64,000 nucleotides of DNA. Origin: Mycobacterium yunnanensis (lineage in GTDB: Bacteria; Actinomycetota; Actinomycetes; Mycobacteriales; Mycobacteriaceae). Both the position numbers and the translations under genes were made by a program. This document shows positions 59,902-64,000 of this stretch, in pieces. Position 1 is the first letter of the stretch, and every line of letters starts with the position of its first letter. Where the stretch lies: assembly GCF_025823185.1 (NCBI RefSeq), contig NZ_JACKVK010000008.1, positions 373,565 to 437,564 on the forward strand, read 5' to 3'. The notes under the pieces were generated by a model, which searched no databases, had not been told where the DNA came from, and saw nothing but the letters and a program-made list of their open reading frames with translations.

Positions 59902-60207
59902 ATGACCGAGAACAAGGGTTTGCTCGACAACGTCGTCACCTGGCTGAACAAGGGTTACCCCGACGGCGTGCCGCCCAAGGACTACTTCCCGCTGCTGGCG
60001 CTGCTGAAGCGTTCGCTGACCGAGGACGAGGTGGTCAGGGCCGCGCAGACGATCCTGCGCTCGACCGACGGCGACACCGTCACCGAGGCCGAGATCCACG
60101 CCGCGGTCCAGGGCGTCATCGACAAGGAGCCCAACCCCGAGGAGCTGCACCAGGTCGCCTCGCGGCTCGCGTCGGTGGGCTGGCCGCTGGCCACCGCGAC
60201 GCGCTGA
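59902..60207 (+). CDS. DUF3349 protein, second copy
   Basis: A 101-residue paralog of the protein at 57760: NVVTWLNKGYPDGVPPKDYFPLLALLKRSLTEDEVVRAAQTILRS, ending LASVGWPLA. The two copies flank pitA on opposite strands. Function unknown. A strong hairpin terminator follows. Confidence 0.88.
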   Translation: MTENKGLLDNVVTWLNKGYPDGVPPKDYFPLLALLKRSLTEDEVVRAAQTILRSTDGDTVTEAEIHAAVQGVIDKEPNPEELHQVASRLASVGWPLATATR

Positions 60208-60223
60208 CGGAGATTTCGACGAC

Positions 60224-60257
60224 ACGTCCCCTCGGCTCTACGGAGCCGGGGGGACGT
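60224..60257. terminator. Strong hairpin terminator with a UACG tetraloop
   Basis: ACGTCCCCTCGGCTC (60224-60238) and GAGCCGGGGGGACGT (60243-60257) form a 15-bp stem with one G-T pair around the tetraloop TACG closed by C-G, an exceptionally stable UNCG-type loop. It lies 16 bases after the DUF3349 stop and next to the convergent glyoxalase stop (60259), so it can serve both directions. There is no T tract. Confidence 0.75.
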
Positions 60258-60258
60258 C

Positions 60259-60633
60259 TCAGTTCCTGGTGTCGCGACGCAACGGGTGCGTCGGTGGCAC
60301 CTGCACGAAGATGAGGGTGACGCCGTCGGGGTCGACGACGTGCATCTCGTGCAGCCCCCACGGTTCCTCGGCGGCCGCCCTGGCGATCGCCACGCCCCGG
60401 GCCTGCAGCTCGGTTTGCGTGGCGTAGACGTCGCGCACCTGCAGCCACAGCGCACCCGCGCTCGAGCGGGGAGTGCCGTGATTGGCCAGTTCGATCAGCG
60501 ACTGCCCGGCGAAGAACACCGTGCCTGCGCCGTATTCGCGCGCGATCGCCAGTCCGATGTCGTCGCGGTAGAAGGCGACTGAGCGCCGGTAGTCGGCGGG
60601 CCGGAGCAGGACGCGACTCGCCAGGATCTCCAT
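60259..60633 (-). CDS. Glyoxalase/VOC-family protein (Rv0546c-like)
   Basis: A 124-residue vicinal-oxygen-chelate protein with paired beta-alpha-beta-beta-beta units: LRPADYRRSVAFYRDDIGLAIAREYG in the first half and VDPDGVTLIFVQVPPTHP in the second. The metal ligands include a His/Glu pattern (LIELAN, WGLHEMHVVDPDG). Position matches Rv0546c, annotated as a lactoylglutathione-lyase-like protein; mycobacteria lack glutathione, so the substrate is likely different. Confidence 0.88.
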   Translation of the reverse strand: MEILASRVLLRPADYRRSVAFYRDDIGLAIAREYGAGTVFFAGQSLIELANHGTPRSSAGALWLQVRDVYATQTELQARGVAIARAAAEEPWGLHEMHVVDPDGVTLIFVQVPPTHPLRRDTRN

Positions 60634-60669
60634 GTCTGCCGTTCTAACACGAGTCCGCGACTCGCCGGT

Positions 60670-61542
60670 CTAGAAGGGTTGGACGCGTTGCCGTTTCATC
60701 ACCGCGTCGACCGCGGCCGGGGCGAAGCTGTTCACCGCGTGGGCGGTGACGGCCATGCGCGGTGCGATGCGTACCGGGCGGCGCCGCACGGCGGTGACCA
60801 TCCAGTCGGCGGCCTCCTCGGCCGACAACCCGGGCAGGCCGTCGTAGGCGCGGGTGGGAACGATCATCGGCGTCTTGACCAACGGGTAGAACAGCGTCGT
60901 CGAATGCACGCCGTCGGCGGCCCACTCGGTCTCCACGACGCGGCTGACGGCGGTCAGGGCCGCCTTGGAGGCGTTGTAGACGGCGAACAGCGGTGAGGAC
61001 TCGTTGAGCACGCCCCAGGTCGAGACGTTGACGATGTGCCCGTCGCGGCGCTCCCGCATGCCGGGGCCGAAGCCGCGGATCAAGCGCAGCGGTGAGTAGT
61101 AGTTCAGCGCCATCGTGCGTTCGACGTCGTGCCAGCGCTCCAGCGATTCGGCCAACGGCCGGCGGATCGACCTGCCGGCGTTGTTGACCAGCACGTCCAC
61201 GCCACCGAACCGCTCGTCGACGTCGGCGACCAGGGCGTCGACGGCGTCGAGGTCCGACAGGTCACATGCGATCGCGGTCGCGTCGCCACCGGTCGCCTCG
61301 ATCCGCCCGACGACCTCGTCGAGGAGGTCCTTGCGGCGGGCGACGACGATCACGCGGGCACCCTCGGCGGCGAGCTTCACCGCGCCTGCGGCACCGATGC
61401 CCGACGATGCGCCGGTCACCAGGATCCGCTTGCCTGCCGGGTCGACCTGCTGCCGCGGCCCGAACAGCTGGGCGGCCAGCGGTGGCCGCATGCTCGCGAG
61501 CAGCAGGGTGTCGGCGAAACGGCGAAGGGGGTTCTTGCTCAC
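60670..61542 (-). CDS. Short-chain dehydrogenase/reductase (Rv0547c-like)
   Basis: A 290-residue classical SDR. TGASSGIGAAGAVKLA binds NAD(P); the NNAG motif is intact (VLVNNAGRSIRRPL), with catalytic Ser (VNVSTWG) and YNASK. C-terminal about 40 residues extend beyond the core fold. GTG 61542; the acetyltransferase upstream overlaps it by four bases. Substrate unknown. Confidence 0.9.
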   Translation of the reverse strand: MSKNPLRRFADTLLLASMRPPLAAQLFGPRQQVDPAGKRILVTGASSGIGAAGAVKLAAEGARVIVVARRKDLLDEVVGRIEATGGDATAIACDLSDLDAVDALVADVDERFGGVDVLVNNAGRSIRRPLAESLERWHDVERTMALNYYSPLRLIRGFGPGMRERRDGHIVNVSTWGVLNESSPLFAVYNASKAALTAVSRVVETEWAADGVHSTTLFYPLVKTPMIVPTRAYDGLPGLSAEEAADWMVTAVRRRPVRIAPRMAVTAHAVNSFAPAAVDAVMKRQRVQPF

Positions 61543-62108
61543 GGCCCAGAGCTTAGGTCGCCGGCGAATTGGCCCAGACTGGCGACCGCCAACGTCTGTT
61601 GCTCGCCGAACTCCTCGAACGTCATGACGGGGACGAAGCCCAGCCGGCGAGCCAGGTTCAGTGAGCGGACGTTGGCGCTCTGGGTGACGACGATGACGGG
61701 CTCGTCGCGCAGTTCGGCGGCTGCGGTGCGCAGCAGTGCGCTGGCCGCCCGGTAGGCGAGACCTCGTCCCCAGTACCGGCGGTCCAGCGTGTAGGCCAGC
61801 TCCAATTCCTCACCCGACGGGCCGAGATGCCCGGGATGGTGCAGGCCGCGGCGCGTCAGCGACACCGTCCCGATGAACGTGTCGGTCTCGGCGTCGGCGA
61901 TGACGTAGGAGCCCGCCGAGTGGGTGGCCGCGGCCACGCCGGCCTCGTCCAGGTCGCGGGTGACGGTCCGGCGCGGCTGGGGACCGCCGAGATGGGCGTG
62001 GACGTCGGGGTCGACGAGGTGGTCGATGATCGAGCGACGGTCGTCGTCGCGGGCCTTGCGCAGCACCACGACACCGGCGTCGATGCGCAGGGCGCCGAGG
62101 GTGCTCAC
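61539..62108 (-). CDS. GNAT-family N-acetyltransferase
   Basis: A 189-residue acetyltransferase of the RimJ/RimL-like group: LRKARDDDRRSIIDHLVDPDVHAHLGGPQPR at the N-terminus, ELAYTLDRRYWGRGLAYRAASALLRTA (acetyl-CoA pyrophosphate loop RRYWGRGLA) and SANVRSLNLARRLGFVPV near the C-terminus. GTG 62108 overlaps the upstream membrane-protein stop by four bases. Acceptor unknown. Confidence 0.88.
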   Translation of the reverse strand: MSTLGALRIDAGVVVLRKARDDDRRSIIDHLVDPDVHAHLGGPQPRRTVTRDLDEAGVAAATHSAGSYVIADAETDTFIGTVSLTRRGLHHPGHLGPSGEELELAYTLDRRYWGRGLAYRAASALLRTAAAELRDEPVIVVTQSANVRSLNLARRLGFVPVMTFEEFGEQQTLAVASLGQFAGDLSSGP

Positions 62109-62605
62109 GCGTCCTGCCGTGGCGAGGGCCGAAGGACGCATCGGGCGTAGCCGATCCAGCAGACCACCGTGCCGACGAATCCCACGCCGAGCAAGGCTAG
62201 CGGCGCCGCCGCCACCTCGACGGCCACCGAACCGCTGCCGGGCACGTGGCGGTCGACCGCGCGCATCACGAGGAACGGCAGCACGGCCACGGCAAAGGTC
62301 GCCATGGCGCCGACGACGGCGAGGCCGAAGGCGCCGCGGACGGCGCCGTAGACCATCAGTCCGGCCGACGGCAGCACCAAGACTCCCAGGGGCAGCGGCC
62401 GCAACCCGGCGTCGACGTCGCCGACGGTGGACCACGCTCCCCAGCCCGCCATGTCGGCCGAGCCGCCGACGGCCTGCGCGGCGTACCAGGGCAGCCCGAC
62501 GGCCACGGCGACGGCCAGCACGCCGAGGGCGCCGATCGCCCACCTGGTGACCATGGCTTCGATGACGTGCCCCCTCGCGAGTCCGGCGTGTCGACGACCG
62601 CTCAC
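62105..62605 (-). CDS. Four-helix membrane protein of unknown function
   Basis: A 166-residue protein with about four hydrophobic helices (RWAIGALGVLAVAVAVGLPWYAA; LGVLVLPSAGLMVYGAV; GAFGLAVVGAMATFAVAVLPFLV; LALLGVGFVGTVVCWIGYARCVL). First gene of a three-gene minus-strand operon with four-base overlaps. GTG 62605 as given; ATG 62554 (149 residues), just before the first helix, is equally possible. Confidence 0.72.
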   Translation of the reverse strand: MSGRRHAGLARGHVIEAMVTRWAIGALGVLAVAVAVGLPWYAAQAVGGSADMAGWGAWSTVGDVDAGLRPLPLGVLVLPSAGLMVYGAVRGAFGLAVVGAMATFAVAVLPFLVMRAVDRHVPGSGSVAVEVAAAPLALLGVGFVGTVVCWIGYARCVLRPSPRQDA

Positions 62606-62639
62606 CGAACGGTAGCGCGACCGAGTCCGAGGGTGGTCC

Positions 62640-63737
62640 TCAGGGAATGAGCAAGGTGCGCAGGGCTTCCCCGGTCTCGAGGTGGGCCAGCGCCTCGGCG
62701 GCCTCGGCGAGCGGGCGGCGACCGGAGATCAGCGGGTCGAGGTGCAGTTGCCCGTCCATGTACCGGTCGACCAGTGCGGGGATGTCGACCGACGGCCGCA
62801 CGGACCCGTAGTTCGACCCCAGGATGCGCTGGTCGGCCTCGGCCAGGACGAGCGGTTCGAACGACGCCTTCGCACCGGTCGGCGGCAGTCCGACGATGAC
62901 CGCGGCACCGCCGAGGCCGAGCATCTGAATCGCCTGCTCGGTGGTCGAGGTGCGGCCGATGGCGTCGAAGGCGTAGTCGACGCCGTCGGGGAGCATGTCG
63001 AACAGCTGCGCCACCGCGTCTCCGGTGCTGGCGTCGATGCGGTCGGTCGCGCCGAACTGCATGGCCAGCTGGGTCTTCGCGGGTAGCACGTCGATTGCAA
63101 TGATCCGCTCGGCGCCGGCCAGCAGGGCGCCCTGGACGACGTTGAGGCCCACGCCGCCGCAGCCGATCACCGCCAGCGTCGAACCGGGCTCGACGGCGGC
63201 GGTGTTGAGGACCGCACCGACGCCGGTCGCGACGGCGCACCCGACGACGGCGACGACGTCGAGCGGGGCGTCCTCGCGAATCTTGATCGCTCCCGAGGCG
63301 GGGACGACGACCTCTTGTGCGTAGGAGGACACCCCGAGGTAGTGGTGGATGGATTCGCCGTCCTTCGACAGCCGCGACGTGCCGTCGTACAGCACGCCCT
63401 TGGGGGCGATGACGGTGGCGGCCCCCTGGCAGCGGGCCTCGCGGCCGGATCGGCAGTACCGGCATTCGCCGCAGGGCGGCACCCAGCTGAGCACCACGTG
63501 GTCCCCGACGGCCAGCGAGGTGACGCCCTCGCCGAGTTCGACGACGACGCCGGAGCCCTCGTGCCCCATCACCATCGGCGCGGGCGCGTCCCACTCGCCG
63601 CGCTTGACGTGCAGATCGGAGTGGCAGACGCCGGCGGCGGCGATTTCGACGCGCACTTCACCGGCCTTCGGACCGGCGAGGTCGACGTCGGCGAATTCGA
63701 CGGCGGTGTCGGGATCGCGGAACACGATGGCCTTCAT
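62640..63737 (-). CDS. Zinc-dependent alcohol dehydrogenase
   Basis: A 365-residue medium-chain dehydrogenase. Catalytic zinc ligands Cys38 (GVCHSDLH) and His59-Glu60 (GHEGSG), structural zinc cysteines 89, 92, 95 and 103 (CGECRYCRSGREARC), and the NAD-binding GCGGVGLNVVQGALLAGA are all intact. The long catalytic-domain insertion and overall length resemble mycobacterial NDMA-dependent or class III-type alcohol dehydrogenases. It lies 36 bases downstream of the E1-beta-like gene on the same strand, so they may share a pathway oxidising alcohols or aldehydes. Confidence 0.92.
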   Translation of the reverse strand: MKAIVFRDPDTAVEFADVDLAGPKAGEVRVEIAAAGVCHSDLHVKRGEWDAPAPMVMGHEGSGVVVELGEGVTSLAVGDHVVLSWVPPCGECRYCRSGREARCQGAATVIAPKGVLYDGTSRLSKDGESIHHYLGVSSYAQEVVVPASGAIKIREDAPLDVVAVVGCAVATGVGAVLNTAAVEPGSTLAVIGCGGVGLNVVQGALLAGAERIIAIDVLPAKTQLAMQFGATDRIDASTGDAVAQLFDMLPDGVDYAFDAIGRTSTTEQAIQMLGLGGAAVIVGLPPTGAKASFEPLVLAEADQRILGSNYGSVRPSVDIPALVDRYMDGQLHLDPLISGRRPLAEAAEALAHLETGEALRTLLIP

Positions 63738-63773
63738 GGAACTCCTGGGGGATTGGGCGGGGTGTGAATCGGA

Positions 63774-64000
63774 TCAGGAGACTAGCTTGCGAGCTGCCGC
63801 GTCGACGGTCTCCTCCGACAGCAGCACCGTCAGCGCGGCGTCACCGAGGGGGATGAAGCTGTCCTCGCTGGCGACTCTCGCCAGCGCACCGGTGTAGCCG
63901 CCGTCGACGAGCGCCGCCAGCACCCCTTCGGAGACGCCTCCGGTGGCCCTCGTCTCGTCGACCACCAGGGTTCGGCCGGTGGCGGTGGCCTCGCGCAGGA
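63774..64000 (-). CDS. Thiamine-diphosphate dehydrogenase E1 beta-like, C-terminal part
   Basis: The last 75 codons of a gene that continues beyond the window. REATATGRTLVVDETRATGGVSEGVLAALVD followed by ARVASEDSFIPLGDAALTVLLSEETVDAAARKLV matches the transketolase C-terminal domain of E1-beta subunits (branched-chain 2-oxoacid or pyruvate/acetoin dehydrogenase type), with the usual acidic VDE motif. Whether it is fused to an E1-alpha part cannot be seen. Confidence 0.72.
   Translation of the reverse strand, partial: LREATATGRTLVVDETRATGGVSEGVLAALVDGGYTGALARVASEDSFIPLGDAALTVLLSEETVDAAARKLVS

Noticed and set aside
1..64000. Mobile elements, prophage, CRISPR, rRNA or tRNA
   Set aside because: No transposase, integrase, phage structural gene, regularly spaced repeat array or cloverleaf-type sequence was found by reading.

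Overview
The window is high-GC DNA from a mycobacterium, most likely a fast-growing Mycolicibacterium-type species; I cannot name the species. Three things point there. The gene order at both ends matches, from memory, the M. tuberculosis stretch Rv0526-Rv0547c (cytochrome c maturation, Rv0530, Rv0530A, Rv0531, menA, mtnP/pnp, galE3, Rv0539-Rv0541c, menE, Rv0543c, pitA, Rv0544c, Rv0546c, Rv0547c). It carries an Emb-family arabinosyltransferase, DUF3349 proteins and an F420-type luciferase-like enzyme. Genes are packed with 4-base start/stop overlaps.

Layout. 0-4.7 kb: a System II cytochrome c biogenesis operon (thioredoxin-like protein, CcdA, ResB, CcsA) followed by a MinD/ParA-like ATPase. 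4.7-7 kb: a 53-residue protein, a small membrane protein, a class V aminotransferase and an anchored protein of unknown function. 7-11 kb: menA translationally coupled to an extra Emb-like arabinosyltransferase. 11-19 kb: mtnP, an epimerase, a nitronate monooxygenase-like enzyme, a two-component system, a glycosyltransferase/DUF2064/methyltransferase operon and a polytopic membrane protein.

19.2-56.6 kb separates the Rv0541c-like and menE-like genes, which sit next to each other in M. tuberculosis, so I read it as accessory relative to that genome. Its core (21.6-36.2 kb) is a sugar-assembly locus. It holds a complete HldE-type ADP-heptose pathway (GmhA, bifunctional HldE, and GmhB fused to a GT2 glycosyltransferase), two GT9 heptosyltransferase-like enzymes, a carbamoyltransferase, UDP-glucose dehydrogenase plus UDP-glucuronate decarboxylase (a route to UDP-xylose), and four further glycosyltransferases. 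The inferred product is a carbamoylated heptose/xylose glycan or glycoconjugate not obviously matching a known mycobacterial one. Nine genes (26.0-36.2 kb) form one operon with overlapping start/stop codons at every junction.

36.2-56.6 kb is a stress-signalling and redox block: PhoU, AraC, two GAF-ANTAR regulators, a SigF-family sigma factor, CheB, a STAS-HATPase protein, a ferredoxin-reductase-like flavoprotein, the Rv3400/Rv3401-type GH65 phosphorylase and phosphoglucomutase, a Crp regulator, two acyl-CoA dehydrogenases, CheR-PAS, a Na+/H+ antiporter and an AI-2E transporter. Several promoters here and in the glycan locus fit the mycobacterial SigF pattern GTTT-N15-GGGTA(T/C/G), suggesting shared general-stress control.

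56.6-64 kb: menE, two DUF3349 proteins flanking pitA, a PHO-box-like repeat upstream of pitA, a strong hairpin terminator, glyoxalase, SDR, acetyltransferase, membrane protein, zinc alcohol dehydrogenase, and the 3' end of a thiamine-dependent E1-beta-type gene. I see no rRNA, tRNA, CRISPR array, insertion sequence or prophage.
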